In this document: one piece after another, positions 8,071-17,214 of the stretch | How positions within the stretch are numbered: the first letter of the stretch is position 1 | Layout of the letters: every line of letters starts with the position of its first letter | Assembly: GCA_963838835.1 (NCBI GenBank) | Contig: CAWITA010000027.1 | Location: 168,968-232,967 of the forward strand | Length of the DNA stretch: 64,000 nt | Source of the DNA: Bog-473 sp963838835 | GTDB lineage: Bacteria > Actinomycetota > Acidimicrobiia > Acidimicrobiales > RAAP-2 | Direction: 5' to 3' | The notes under the pieces: generated by a model | What the model saw: only the letters and a program-made list of their open reading frames with translations | What the model was told of the DNA's origin: nothing | Database searches by the model: none | Program-made: the position numbers and the translations under genes

Positions 8071-8592
8071 ATGACTGAAGAATCCACAGCCACCCCTGCA
8101 GAGCAGGCCGATTTCATCGGTGCCCTGGGCCATCAGCGGGACCTCCTGAAGCGGACGGTCACCGGCGTTTCCGAGGAGCAGGCCCGTCTGCGCCCCACGG
8201 CGAGCGCCCTCTGTCTCGGCGGGCTGATCAAGCACGTGACCAGGGTGGAGCAGAACTGGTGCACATTCATCACGCAGGGAACCTCGGCCATCGGAGGGGC
8301 CGACGCCGCGAGCTACGCCGCCCACGCCGTCAGCTTCGAGATGACCGACGCCGAGACGGTGCCACACCTGCTCGAGCAGTACGACGCCGTGGGTCGGGCC
8401 ACCGAGGAGGTCGTCAGCTCGTTGCCGTCGTTGGACCTGGCGCACCCGCTCCCCGATGCCCCGTGGTTCGAGCAAGGGGCATCGTGGTCGGCTCGCCGCG
8501 TGCTCGTCCACATCATCGCCGAGACCGCCCAGCACGCCGGCCACGCCGACATCATCCGAGAGTCGATCGACGGCGCCAAGACGATGGGCTGA
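8071..8592 (+). CDS. DinB-like / DUF664 family protein
   Basis: A 173-residue four-helix protein starting at ATG 8071, chosen over an upstream in-frame start because the preceding residues look non-coding. LGHQRDLLKRTVTGVSEEQAR, LGGLIKHVTRVEQNW and VLVHIIAETAQHAGHADIIRE carry the three His positions expected for the DinB metal site. In actinobacteria related enzymes can be mycothiol-dependent or of unknown role. No operon partner is evident; it is divergent from the PLP gene. Confidence 0.8.
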   Translation: MTEESTATPAEQADFIGALGHQRDLLKRTVTGVSEEQARLRPTASALCLGGLIKHVTRVEQNWCTFITQGTSAIGGADAASYAAHAVSFEMTDAETVPHLLEQYDAVGRATEEVVSSLPSLDLAHPLPDAPWFEQGASWSARRVLVHIIAETAQHAGHADIIRESIDGAKTMG

Positions 8593-8685
8593 GGCCGGGC
8601 CGGGCGTGCGCGCGTACTGCGCCCCAGTACCGGGCCCGGGACGGCGGCCCTCGGATACCTTGGTTGCGATGCCGGGGAGTTCCCA

Positions 8686-8784
8686 GTGAAGTTCGCCGTC
8701 ACCTTCGGGCGCATGCACCCGATGCTGTCCTGGGTGGCCTTGGCCGCCGGCTGGCACCGGGTCGACCCGATGCCGTGCGTGCCG
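8686..8784 (+). pseudogene. Possible 5' remnant of an LLM-class oxidoreductase
   Basis: A GTG at 8686 behind GGGGAG opens VKFAVTFGRMHPMLSW-VALA, which resembles the first strand and helix of luciferase-like F420 oxidoreductases. After about 20 codons the resemblance stops and the frame runs antisense into the aldehyde dehydrogenase end. It may be a deletion relic. The match is short and rests on family memory only. Confidence 0.3.
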
Positions 8785-10257
8785 CTACGAGCTCCAGATG
8801 ATCGACTGGGGCTCCGTGTAAGCCAAGAGGCCGTAGTCGCCGCCGTCGCGGCCGACCCCCGACATCTTGAAGCCACCGAAGGGGGCGTCGTGGTTGCGCT
8901 GCGCGGTGTTGATGCCGACGTGACCGGCCTGGAGTTGCTTGGCCACGCGCAGCGCCCGGGCGCCGTCCTTCGAGAAGACGTAGTCGTAGAGCCCGAACTC
9001 GGAGTCGTTGGCGATGGCGATGCCCTCCTCCTCGTCGTCAAAGGGGATCATCGTGATGACGGGGCCGAAGATCTCCTCCCGCGCCACCCGCATGGAGTTG
9101 TCGCCGGTGATGAGCGTGGGCGCGACGTAGAAGCCGGTCGGCAGGTCCGCCGGCCGCTCACCGCCGATCACGATCTCGCCTCCGTCCTCCCTTGCCGTCG
9201 CGATGTGCGCCTCGATCCGTCCCCGCTGTGCCGCCGAGATCACTGGTCCGATGATGGTTGCCGTGTCGGTGGGGTCACCGACCTTGAGGTATCCGGCCAT
9301 CTGCACCAGGCCGTCTCGGACCTGGTCGAACAGGCTCCGGTGGACCACAGCCCGCGTGGGTGCGGTGCAGATCTGTCCCGAGTGGAAGGACCAGGTTGAG
9401 CCGATGCACCCGACGGCCGCCTTCACGTCCGCGTCGTCGAAGACGACGCAGGCGCCCTTCCCACCCAGCTCGAGCAGGGTGCGCTTCATGGTGCGCGCCG
9501 CCTTCTCCGCGATGGTGACGCCGACCTGGGTCGAGCCGGTGAAGCTCACGCAATCGACCTCGTCAGCGTCCACGAGCGCGGCGGAGGCGAGTGGACCGGT
9601 GCCGTTGACCAGGTTGACCACGCCAGGTGGGAAGCCGACGTCGTTGAGGATGCGCACTAGCTCCACGATGGCGAGCGGGTCCTGGGGCGCTGGCTTCACG
9701 ACGACCGTGTTGCCGGCGGCCAATGCCGGGGCCACCTTGCCCGCCATGTTCACCATGGGGAAGTTGTACGAGGTGATGCAGGCGACCACGCCGAGCGGCT
9801 GGCGGTTCACCATGCCGCCGATGATCCCACCCGGCGCCAGGGGCGTCGCCTGCGCGGGTTGGGGCAGCAATGGCGTCTGCAGCACCGGCCGGGGGTCCCG
9901 GGCGTAGCGCTCGAAACGGTCGGCCGCCACGGGCACCTGCATGCGGGAGCCGACCGTCGCCGTCGCCCCCGTCTCGGCGATGACGAGGGGCAGCAGCTCG
10001 GACGACTTGGCCCGGATGGCCGCGGCCGCCTCCCGCATGAGCGCGCTGCGCTCCTCGGGTGACCAGCCCGCCCAGCCCGGTTGGGCCTCCTTGGCTGCAG
10101 CCGCGGCGGCGAGGGCGTCGCCAGGGCTCGCGTTCGGGGCCAGCCCGACTGCGGTCTCGGTGGCGGGATTGACGATCTCGTAGGTTCCCTCGGACGCGTC
10201 CACCCATTTGCCCCCGATGAGGAGCTGGTGCTCGTCGCGCCTGGTGGTCTCGGCCAT
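8785..10257 (-). CDS. NAD(P)-dependent aldehyde dehydrogenase
   Basis: A 490-residue aldehyde dehydrogenase. The start ATG at 10257 follows GGGAG and gives MAETTRRDEHQLLIGGKWVD, a normal N-terminus; the frame is open further upstream but Arg-rich. Motifs: TSYNFPMVNMAGKVAPALAAGNT, FTGSTQVG (cofactor loop), LELGGKGACVVFDDAD with the general-base Glu, HSGQICTAPTR with the catalytic Cys, and EEIFGPVI. It oxidises an aldehyde to an acid in the cytoplasm. The substrate is unknown. It stands alone on the minus strand, divergent from the FtsH-like gene with a 330-bp gap. Confidence 0.9.
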   Translation of the reverse strand: MAETTRRDEHQLLIGGKWVDASEGTYEIVNPATETAVGLAPNASPGDALAAAAAAKEAQPGWAGWSPEERSALMREAAAAIRAKSSELLPLVIAETGATATVGSRMQVPVAADRFERYARDPRPVLQTPLLPQPAQATPLAPGGIIGGMVNRQPLGVVACITSYNFPMVNMAGKVAPALAAGNTVVVKPAPQDPLAIVELVRILNDVGFPPGVVNLVNGTGPLASAALVDADEVDCVSFTGSTQVGVTIAEKAARTMKRTLLELGGKGACVVFDDADVKAAVGCIGSTWSFHSGQICTAPTRAVVHRSLFDQVRDGLVQMAGYLKVGDPTDTATIIGPVISAAQRGRIEAHIATAREDGGEIVIGGERPADLPTGFYVAPTLITGDNSMRVAREEIFGPVITMIPFDDEEEGIAIANDSEFGLYDYVFSKDGARALRVAKQLQAGHVGINTAQRNHDAPFGGFKMSGVGRDGGDYGLLAYTEPQSIIWSS

Positions 10258-10587
10258 GTCGTGCTCCCTGGTCGGCGGCCGCCGGCGGATCTGACGGCCC
10301 GTCACATTCAACCCCGCTCCGCCTCTGGCCGCCAAAGCCGCTGCTCGGGCCACGTCCAAGCACGCCCCGCTGCTCCGGTCGGCCGAGGGCGGCTCTACCA
10401 CCGGAACCGCCTGGGGCGAGACTGGGCCGACCCGACGGCACTGCCGTCCACGTCCCCAATGGGGACGGGATCCGCCGCCGGAAGGGTCAAATCTGGTCAT
10501 TTATGACTTTTGTCACTTCGCAAGGTCACAGGACCTGTGCGATTCTCTAGATTGGAAACATCCACGGGGGATGAACGGAGTCTGGTC

Positions 10588-12457
10588 ATGAGCCGACCTG
10601 CCGATATGGTCCCTTCGCCCGCGCGCCCCGACTCCGGTCCCCACGAGAGCGTGTCCGGGATCGTGGGCGACACCATCCTCGGCAGCGCAGACGTGACGCG
10701 GACACGCGAACGGCGCCGCATCACCCGCCTGCGGCGGCTCGTCGCGGTGTCGGCGCTCGCCCTCGGCTGGATCGTCATCCGCAAGATGAGCGGCCACGGC
10801 ATCTTCCCGTCGATGCACCTGCCGCATTGGTTCGGCGGCTTCCTTCCCCTCATGCTCATCGTGCTGATGCTCGGAGCGGTCATGGCCGCGCCGTTCCTCG
10901 GGGCCGGCCGCTCGCCGCACACCCTCATCCGGCCCGGCGAGACCGCCGTGGGCCTGGAGGACCTCGTGGGCATCGACCCCATCAAGGCCGAGGTGGTCCG
11001 CTCCATCAATCTCTTCCTCGCCCACCAGACCTTCCGCGACACCATGGGCGGTTCGGCCCGACGAGGCGTCTTGTTCGAAGGGCCGCCGGGGACCGGGAAG
11101 ACCTTCGTGGCGAAGGCCATGGCCAAGGAGGCCAACGTTCCCTTCTTGTTCGTGTCCGCTTCTGCGTTCCAGTCCATGTACTACGGACAGACGAACCGCA
11201 AGATCCGCTCCTTCTTCAAACAGCTGCGCAAGCACGCTCGCACCGAGGGCGGCGCCATCGGGTTCATCGAGGAGATCGACGCCATCGGCGCCACGCGGCG
11301 CGGCATGGGCGCAGGCGGGGGGACCGAGGGCGTGAGCGGCGTCGTCAACGAGCTGCTGGTCCAGCTGCAGTCCTTCGACAGCCCGACCCGGGGCCAGCGC
11401 TTCGCGTGGGCCTGGATCGACCTGGTCAACCGCTACCTCCCCGATGGCGGCAAGCTGCGCAAGCCCGCCGTGGTGCCCGCCAACGTGCTGGTCGTCGGCG
11501 CCACCAACCGCAAGGACGACCTCGACCCCGCGCTCGATACGGCCCGGCCGCTTCGACCGCACCATCTACTTCGGGTTGCCCGGGCGCCGCGCCCGGGCCG
11601 ACATCGTCGCCTACTACCTGGGCCAGAAGGCCCATGCGGCCGACCTTGACGAGCATGGCGCGGTCGACGTCGTCGCCGGCATGACCTTCGGATACTCGCC
11701 GGCGGCGCTGGAGCGTCTGATGGACGAGGCCCTGGTCATCGCCCTGACCCACGGCCGCTCCGCCATGACCATGTCCGACGTGGCCGAGGCCAAGATGTTG
11801 GTCGAGCTCGGCGTGACCGACGAGACCATCTACACCCCCGACGAGCGGGATCGCGTGGCCACGCACGAGGCCGGCCACGCGACGGTGGCGTATTTCGTGG
11901 GGCAGACCCGTCAGCTCGACGTGCTCTCCATCGTCAAGCGCCGTGACTCCCTCGGCCTGTTGCAGCACTCCGACACAGAGGAGCGCTTCACGAAGAGCAG
12001 CGAGGAGCTCCGCGCCCTTCTGCAGATCGCCATGGGCGGCATGGTGGCCGAGGAGCACTGGTTCGACGAGGTGTCGACCGGTCCGGCCTCGGACCTGGCC
12101 GCCGCCACCACTATCGGCGCCCAGATGATCGGGGCCTGTGGCATGGGCACCTCGCTCATCTCCGTCGCCGCCGCCGGCAGCGGCTACCTGGCGGGCAGCC
12201 TGGTCGACAAGGTGCTCGGGGACAAGGACGCCCGGGCGGAGCTCGACACGCTCCTGATGGGATCCTGCGACGCGGCGAAGGCCATCGTGGAGGCCCATCC
12301 CGAGGTGGTCGAGGCGCTGCGGGACGCCCTGCTCGACCGAGACGAGCTGGTGGGTGCGGAGATCACGGACGTCATCGAGTCGGCCCTCCGCCGCGCCCCG
12401 GAACCCGGGGTGATCGCCGAACTGCGGCCATCGAAGTCGGTCGGCGGGCGCGCCTGA
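10588..12457 (+). CDS. FtsH-like AAA+ zinc metalloprotease, frameshifted
   Basis: ATG 10588 is chosen for its GGAG site at 10577-10580. The N-terminus has two hydrophobic stretches (LVAVSALALGWIVI and LPLMLIVLMLGAVMAAPFL) that would anchor it in the membrane. The AAA domain follows, with Walker A EGPPGTGKT at about residues 164-172 and Walker B GFIEEIDAIG. The frame breaks at DPAL; removing C11535 gives LIRPGRFDRTIYFGLPGR, the AAA sensor region, and the reading continues to 12457. The protease part carries HEAGH (about residue 426). It is divergent from housekeeping FtsH, so probably a second paralogue. Confidence 0.8.
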
Positions 12458-12507
12458 TTCACTTGCCGCCTCGGCTACCTTGCCGGCGAGGTGAGCGCAA
12501 GGGGGCG

Positions 12508-13713
12508 ATGGTGGCTGGCCAACCGAGATCCACGCACGCCTTCGGGATCGTCGCGCTGGGCGTCCTGGCCGGCGTGACCGCGCTCGTCCCCCTGGCGCCC
12601 TTGGGCGCCGGCGGGACGGCGGCTGGTGCCTCTGCCGCGAGCGCGAGCGTCCCGGCCCGGCCCTCTGCCGGCTGCGCGCTGGCACGGCCGGTCCCACCGG
12701 GAACGTCGAACCAGCTGCTCGCCGCAGCCGGCGACGACGGTGGCTACACGCGCGAGGTCCCACCGTCCTACAACGGCCGGGTGCCGCTGCCCGTCGTCGT
12801 CGACCTGCACGGGTGGGGGGAGTCGGCCGCGATCGAGATGCGCATCACCCAGCTCGGCGCCTACGGCGCCGCGCACCGGTTCATCACGATCACCCCCCAG
12901 ATCGCCGAACCCGCCCTGGTCTGGCAGCTCGGGTTCCACGGCAAAGATGTCGCCTTCATCGGCGCACTGCTGCACACCCTCGACACGTCGCTCTGCGTCG
13001 ACCGCGATCGCATCTTCGTGACCGGGTATTCGTACGGGGCCTTTCTCACCTCCGTCCTCGCCTGCGTCGACGCCGACCAGATCGCCGCGGTGGCGCCGGT
13101 GGCGGGAATCCAGAACCCGGCCGGTTGCCGTCCCTCGCGCCGCGTACCGGTCGTCGCCTTTCACGGCACGGCCGACCCGTTCGTCCCCTATCTGGGCGGA
13201 ATCGGACCGGCCTCGCTCAAGTTGGCGGCTCCCGACGGGTCCCAGCGCACGCTCGGCCAGGTCCTCGGCAGCAACGCAGCCAAGATCAAGGGCCCCACCA
13301 TCCCGGAGAACACGGCCGCCTGGGCCAAACGCAACGGCTGCGCGCCCCGGCCGTCCGATCGGAAGGTGGCCTCGGGCGTGACGCTGATCGCCTACTCCTG
13401 CCCGAAGGGCGACCAGGTGGAGCTCTACCGCGTCGCCGGCGGCGGCCACGCGTGGCCCGGAAGCCCCGTGTCCAGGGAGATCGCCGCGGTCGTCGGCTAC
13501 ACGACCATGGCCATCTCGGCCGACCAGATCATGTGGGCCTTCTTCGCCGCGCATCCGCTGCACCTTGAGCCTCACGGCGGCGGTGGCGCGTTCTTGTCCC
13601 CCCCGAGCAGGCGCAGCACGAGGCGCCCCAGCCGGCCGGGCGGCTGCTTGCGCCGCGCCGCCAGGGCCTCGGCCTCGTGGTCGCGCGTGAGTGGACCGCC
13701 CAGCCGCCAGTAG
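12508..13713 (+). CDS. Secreted PHB depolymerase-like esterase (LpqC type)
   Basis: ATG 12508 opens a Sec-type signal peptide with hydrophobic core IVALGVLAGVTALVPLAPLGAGG. The mature enzyme is an alpha/beta hydrolase of the polyhydroxybutyrate-depolymerase/feruloyl-esterase type: VVDLHGWGES (oxyanion), VTGYSYGAFLTSVLAC with nucleophile Ser in G-Y-S-Y-G, FHGTADPFVPY with the Asp, and GGGHAWPG with the His. The normal C-terminus would be near AFFAAHP (about 13555). The frame runs on through an Arg-rich tail antisense to the next gene until 13713, so the real stop is probably lost through an indel. Confidence 0.8.
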   Translation: MVAGQPRSTHAFGIVALGVLAGVTALVPLAPLGAGGTAAGASAASASVPARPSAGCALARPVPPGTSNQLLAAAGDDGGYTREVPPSYNGRVPLPVVVDLHGWGESAAIEMRITQLGAYGAAHRFITITPQIAEPALVWQLGFHGKDVAFIGALLHTLDTSLCVDRDRIFVTGYSYGAFLTSVLACVDADQIAAVAPVAGIQNPAGCRPSRRVPVVAFHGTADPFVPYLGGIGPASLKLAAPDGSQRTLGQVLGSNAAKIKGPTIPENTAAWAKRNGCAPRPSDRKVASGVTLIAYSCPKGDQVELYRVAGGGHAWPGSPVSREIAAVVGYTTMAISADQIMWAFFAAHPLHLEPHGGGGAFLSPPSRRSTRRPSRPGGCLRRAARASASWSRVSGPPSRQ

Positions 13714-13808
13714 CGCCTGCCGCCTCCGGTGTAGCGGACGTACCTGGGTATCGGCGGCAGCTTCCGCTTCGGCTTGCGCGGCCGCTTGCCCTTCGAGCTC
13801 GGGCTCAT
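13572..13808 (-). CDS. Small basic protein, unknown
   Basis: A 78-residue, Lys- and Arg-rich protein. It has a basic N-terminus (KGKRPRKPKRKLPP), a YVRYTGGGRRYWRLGGP middle and a Pro tail. No family is recognised. It overlaps the tail of the esterase frame on the opposite strand, where one of the two must be non-coding; codon patterns favour this strand, because the esterase homology has already ended. It is downstream-facing to the esterase. Confidence 0.45.
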   Translation of the reverse strand: MSPSSKGKRPRKPKRKLPPIPRYVRYTGGGRRYWRLGGPLTRDHEAEALAARRKQPPGRLGRLVLRLLGGDKNAPPPP

Positions 13809-13859
13809 GGGGCCGACATCGTGCGACCTCGGACGAGGTGGAGGCTCTGGTCGAGGGTG

Positions 13860-14747
13860 TCAGACGTGACTGGCCGCGCTGACGAGCTCGTCGAGCATCC
13901 TGTCCAGCGCACCGATTCCGACCGACAGGTGGCCCTCACCCTCTTCGAGGTGCACCGAGGCACCGGCAACCCGCGAGGAGAGCCATTGGCCGTGCGCAAA
14001 CGGCACCATGAGGTCGTGCGACCCCTGCCAGATCATGGTGGGGACGGAGATCTCGGAGAGCTCGAAGGACCAGGGCTTCACGAACGCCAAGTCGTCGTCG
14101 AGCCATCCGTCGACGCCCGTCCGCAGGGCTTCGTGGAATCCGTTGGCCATGTCCTCGCCGAACTCGTCGGTCAGAACCGCCTTGTCGACGTCGGGCAGCA
14201 ACGAGTCGAGGGAGGTGATGATCCCGGCCGCGGTGACGTCCTTCAAACTCTCCCGTGCCCCCTCCAAGAAGGGCCGCAACCGGCCCTCTCCTTCGAGCGA
14301 CGCACCGAACTCGATGACGTTGTCCTCCCCCATGCCGGCCACCCAGTCAAGACCGTCGGCCGCGTAGGGAGCCACCCCCGCGATCACCAGCACAGCCGCG
14401 GCGGCGTCAAGCCGAGCGGCGCAGGCAAGGGCATGCGGTCCGCCACCTGACCATCCGGCGACCACGCAGCGCGTGGCGCCGATGGCCGCGAGCACCGCCG
14501 CGGTGTCGGACACGACGTCGACCACGCTGCGGTCCGGCTGCCGCGTCGAGTCCCCGTAGCCCGGCCGCGACGTGGTGACGACGCGCAGACCCCGGTCGTG
14601 GGCCGCTCGTTCGAGGGCCCGGATCGGCGTGGCGGCGCCGGGCGTCCCGTGGTGAAACACCAGGGGGACGCCGTCGACCGGTCCGCTCAGCCGGAGGTCG
14701 AGGCGCCGCCCGTCGGGGAGCGCAATGTGATCGAGGGACTGAGCCAT
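13860..14747 (-). CDS. Alpha/beta hydrolase
   Basis: A 295-residue cytoplasmic alpha/beta hydrolase starting at ATG 14747. VFHHGTPGAA is the HGxP oxyanion loop, TSRPGYGDS the following strand, VVAGWSGGGPHALACAA the nucleophile elbow (Ser in G-W-S-G-G), and GEGHLSV carries the catalytic His. QGSHDLMVPF supplies the Asp. Its substrate is unknown; the fold includes esterases, epoxide hydrolases and haloperoxidases. It is 58 bp downstream of the MFS exporter on the same strand and may be in its operon. Confidence 0.85.
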   Translation of the reverse strand: MAQSLDHIALPDGRRLDLRLSGPVDGVPLVFHHGTPGAATPIRALERAAHDRGLRVVTTSRPGYGDSTRQPDRSVVDVVSDTAAVLAAIGATRCVVAGWSGGGPHALACAARLDAAAAVLVIAGVAPYAADGLDWVAGMGEDNVIEFGASLEGEGRLRPFLEGARESLKDVTAAGIITSLDSLLPDVDKAVLTDEFGEDMANGFHEALRTGVDGWLDDDLAFVKPWSFELSEISVPTMIWQGSHDLMVPFAHGQWLSSRVAGASVHLEEGEGHLSVGIGALDRMLDELVSAASHV

Positions 14748-14805
14748 CGGGCCATCTTGCTCCACGCGAGGGAAGGACGTCGGCACCCGTGGGTCGTCCG
14801 TCCGC

Positions 14806-16377
14806 TCACGCCACCAGCTCGGGGTCGGCCCACTCAAAGCCCTCCCCGTCGACGAGCTCGAGCTCCAAGGCCGCCGCGTCACCCGAGGCGGCGGGCTGGT
14901 GGTGTGCCACGGCGGGGAGCTTGACCAGGGCGCCCACCATCGCCATGGCGGCGCCGGCAAAGAGCGCCGCGACGGCGAACGTCACGTCGAGGCCGTGGAC
15001 GAGGGGGGTGGCGGCGCCGACCCCGGCGCCGAGCTGAGAACGGCCCGACGTTGCGTCCAAGACGGTGACCAGGACAGCCAATCCGAGCGCCGCACCGACC
15101 TGCTGCGTGACGTTCACCAGCCCCGAGGCGGCCCCGGCATCGGCGGGAGCGACGCCCGCCAGCGAAGCCGACGTCAGCGATACCAGAGAGGTGCCCGAGC
15201 CCAAGCCGAGCAAGACCAGGCAGAGCGCAATCTGGCCGTAGCTTGCGCCGGCGTGCAACTGGCTCGACAGGCCGAGCGCGACGACCGCCAGCCCGAGGCC
15301 CGACAGCATCAGCACCTTCGGGTGGACGCGCTGGGTCAAGACCTTGCTCACAAGCTGCGACGACAAGAACACCGAGACCGGGATCGGGAGGAAGCAGATG
15401 CCCGCCCGCAGGGGCGAGTACCCCTCGACGTCCTGGAGGAACTGCCCGAGGAAGAAGAACATCCCGTACATGCCGGCGTACATCAGTCCGCGCGACACGT
15501 TGGCGGTTGTGCGCGTGGCGTTGGCGAAGAGACGCAGCGGGAGGATCGGTTCCTCGGCGCGGGTCTCGATGCGGACGAACGCAGCGAGCAGCGCCAGACC
15601 GGCGCCCAATGCGCCAAGGGTCACGGGGCTCGTCCAGCCATCGGCGCCCGCCTCGACGAGGCCGAGCACGACGCCCGCCATGCCCAGGGTGGACGTGAGC
15701 GCGCCGGCGACGTCGAAGTGGCCGTGACGACTCTCGGTCTCGCGGAGCACGACCCGTCCGATGGTGAAGACCACGAGGCCGATCGGCACGTTGACGAACA
15801 TGACCCACCGCCACGACACGAGCTCGGTCAGGATCCCGCCCGCCACGAGGCCGATGGCGCCGCCGGCGGCCGACACCGTGGTGAAGAGGCCGATGGCCCG
15901 CACGCGTTGGGCGCCCTCGGAGAAGGCGGTGGTCAGCAGCGCGAGCGCAGAGGGAGCGGCCAGGGCGGCCCCGACTCCCTGGGCGGCGCGGGCAGCCAGG
16001 AGCATGGAGCCGGTGACGGCGAACCCGCCCAGGAGCGAGCTGGCCGAGAAGACCGCGATGCCGGCAAGGAAAGTCCGCCGGCGCCCCATGAGGTCCCCCG
16101 ATCGGGCCCCGAGCAGCAGGAACCCGCCGAAGGTGAGGAGGTAGGCGTTGAGCACCCAGGAGAGGCCGCTCCCGGAGAAGTGGAGGCCCTGTTCGATGTG
16201 GGGCAGGGCGACGTTGACGATCGTGGTGTCCAAGACGACCATGAGCTGGGCGGTCAGGATCACGAAGAGGAAGACGCCGGGGCGGTCGAGCCGCCGCCGC
16301 AGCGACCCGGAGTTGCCGGGGAGCGAGTGGCTGGACGTGTCGGGGCGCGACCCGAGGACCTGGGGGTTGTGGGGCAT
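14806..16377 (-). CDS. DHA2-family MFS drug exporter (EmrB/QacA type)
   Basis: A 523-residue membrane protein with about 14 hydrophobic segments. It shows the DHA2 signatures: LDTTIVNVALPHIEQGL in the first helix (motif D1), GARSGDLMGRRRTF (motif A) and GPAxG-like GGAIGLVAGGILTELVSWRWVMFVNVPIG. It would export drugs or toxic metabolites with proton antiport. It is divergent from a TetR-family gene with a palindrome-rich gap, the usual arrangement for a self-regulated efflux pair. Confidence 0.9.
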   Translation of the reverse strand: MPHNPQVLGSRPDTSSHSLPGNSGSLRRRLDRPGVFLFVILTAQLMVVLDTTIVNVALPHIEQGLHFSGSGLSWVLNAYLLTFGGFLLLGARSGDLMGRRRTFLAGIAVFSASSLLGGFAVTGSMLLAARAAQGVGAALAAPSALALLTTAFSEGAQRVRAIGLFTTVSAAGGAIGLVAGGILTELVSWRWVMFVNVPIGLVVFTIGRVVLRETESRHGHFDVAGALTSTLGMAGVVLGLVEAGADGWTSPVTLGALGAGLALLAAFVRIETRAEEPILPLRLFANATRTTANVSRGLMYAGMYGMFFFLGQFLQDVEGYSPLRAGICFLPIPVSVFLSSQLVSKVLTQRVHPKVLMLSGLGLAVVALGLSSQLHAGASYGQIALCLVLLGLGSGTSLVSLTSASLAGVAPADAGAASGLVNVTQQVGAALGLAVLVTVLDATSGRSQLGAGVGAATPLVHGLDVTFAVAALFAGAAMAMVGALVKLPAVAHHQPAASGDAAALELELVDGEGFEWADPELVA

Positions 16378-16412
16378 GGTGTGGCGACCTTTCCGCTGGT
16401 ATCGTGGTGCTT

Positions 16413-16457
16413 AAGCGGAAGCTTCCTCCGGATAGTATATGGAGGGTTCCTCCGCTT
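16413..16457. promoter_or_regulatory. Nested palindromes, likely TetR operator
   Basis: The gap between the exporter and its regulator holds an outer inverted repeat AAGCGGA (16413-16419) / TCCGCTT (16451-16457). Within it are a perfect palindrome GGAAGCTTCC (16417-16426) and CCTCC / GGAGG arms around GGATAGTATAT. Such stacked symmetry in a divergent TetR-exporter gap is typical of an operator overlapping both promoters. Confidence 0.65.
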
Positions 16458-16498
16458 TGCAACACCGCAGGATTCGAGGCCCGGAAGGAGGCAGGACG

Positions 16499-17134
16499 AT
16501 GACGGATCAGGCGCTGGTCCGAGCCACCATCGCTGGCGTCCAGCCGCCCGTGACCGGGGACGGCGACCCGGCCCGTCCGATGCGGGCAGACGCCAGGCGC
16601 AATTACGACAAGTTGGTCGCCGCCGCACGAAAGGTCTTCTTGGCACAGGGCGGCGGTGCCTCCTTGGAGGCGATCGCCAAGGAGGCCGGCGTCGGCGTCG
16701 GCACGCTGTATCGGCACTTCCCGAAGCGGATCGACATCGTCGAGGCGGTGTACCGCGAGGACGTCGACGGGCTAGTGGCCTCAGCCGACGACTTCGTGGC
16801 AGAGCTCGAGCCGTGGCCGGCGCTCGTTGCCTGGCTCGAGGCGTTCGTGCGCTATGCCAGCACCAAGCGGACCTTCCTGAACGAGCTCCACGAGGCGTTC
16901 GAGGAGAACCCGCAGCTGCGGCTGCGCTCGCGCGAGCGCATCGAGGGTGCGATCGACGTGGTCCTACGCCGGGCTCAGGATGCCGGCGTCGTGCGTACCG
17001 ATCTCGATGGGTCCGACCTGATGCAACTCCTCGGTTCCATGTGCATGAGCGTCACGCTCACGCCCGAACAAAGTCGGCGGCTCCTCGGCATGATCGAGGA
17101 CGGGCTCCGACCACCGAGAGAGGCTCTGGCCTGA
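16499..17134 (+). CDS. TetR-family transcriptional regulator
   Basis: A 211-residue repressor starting at ATG 16499, chosen for the GGAAGGAGG site just upstream. The N-terminal helix-turn-helix is clear: YDKLVAAARKVFLAQGGGASLEAIAKEAGVGVGTLYRHFPKRIDIV, quoted here by its ends, with G-V-G-T-L-Y-R-H-F as the recognition helix. The C-terminal part is the ligand-binding region of the AcrR-like C domain. It most likely represses the divergent MFS exporter and itself until a substrate of the pump binds. Confidence 0.9.
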   Translation: MTDQALVRATIAGVQPPVTGDGDPARPMRADARRNYDKLVAAARKVFLAQGGGASLEAIAKEAGVGVGTLYRHFPKRIDIVEAVYREDVDGLVASADDFVAELEPWPALVAWLEAFVRYASTKRTFLNELHEAFEENPQLRLRSRERIEGAIDVVLRRAQDAGVVRTDLDGSDLMQLLGSMCMSVTLTPEQSRRLLGMIEDGLRPPREALA

Positions 17135-17214
17135 GCGAGCGAGTCCGGGCGGACTCGAGGATCTCCATCGTCGACCACGCGTCCAGTCTGTCGCGCGGCC
17201 GGCCGGCTGCGCCC

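Noticed and set aside
13560..13713. C-terminal Arg-rich tail of the secreted esterase as a real domain
   Set aside because: It is antisense to a small basic gene and follows the natural family end; a shifted reading would meet TGA at 13566-13568.
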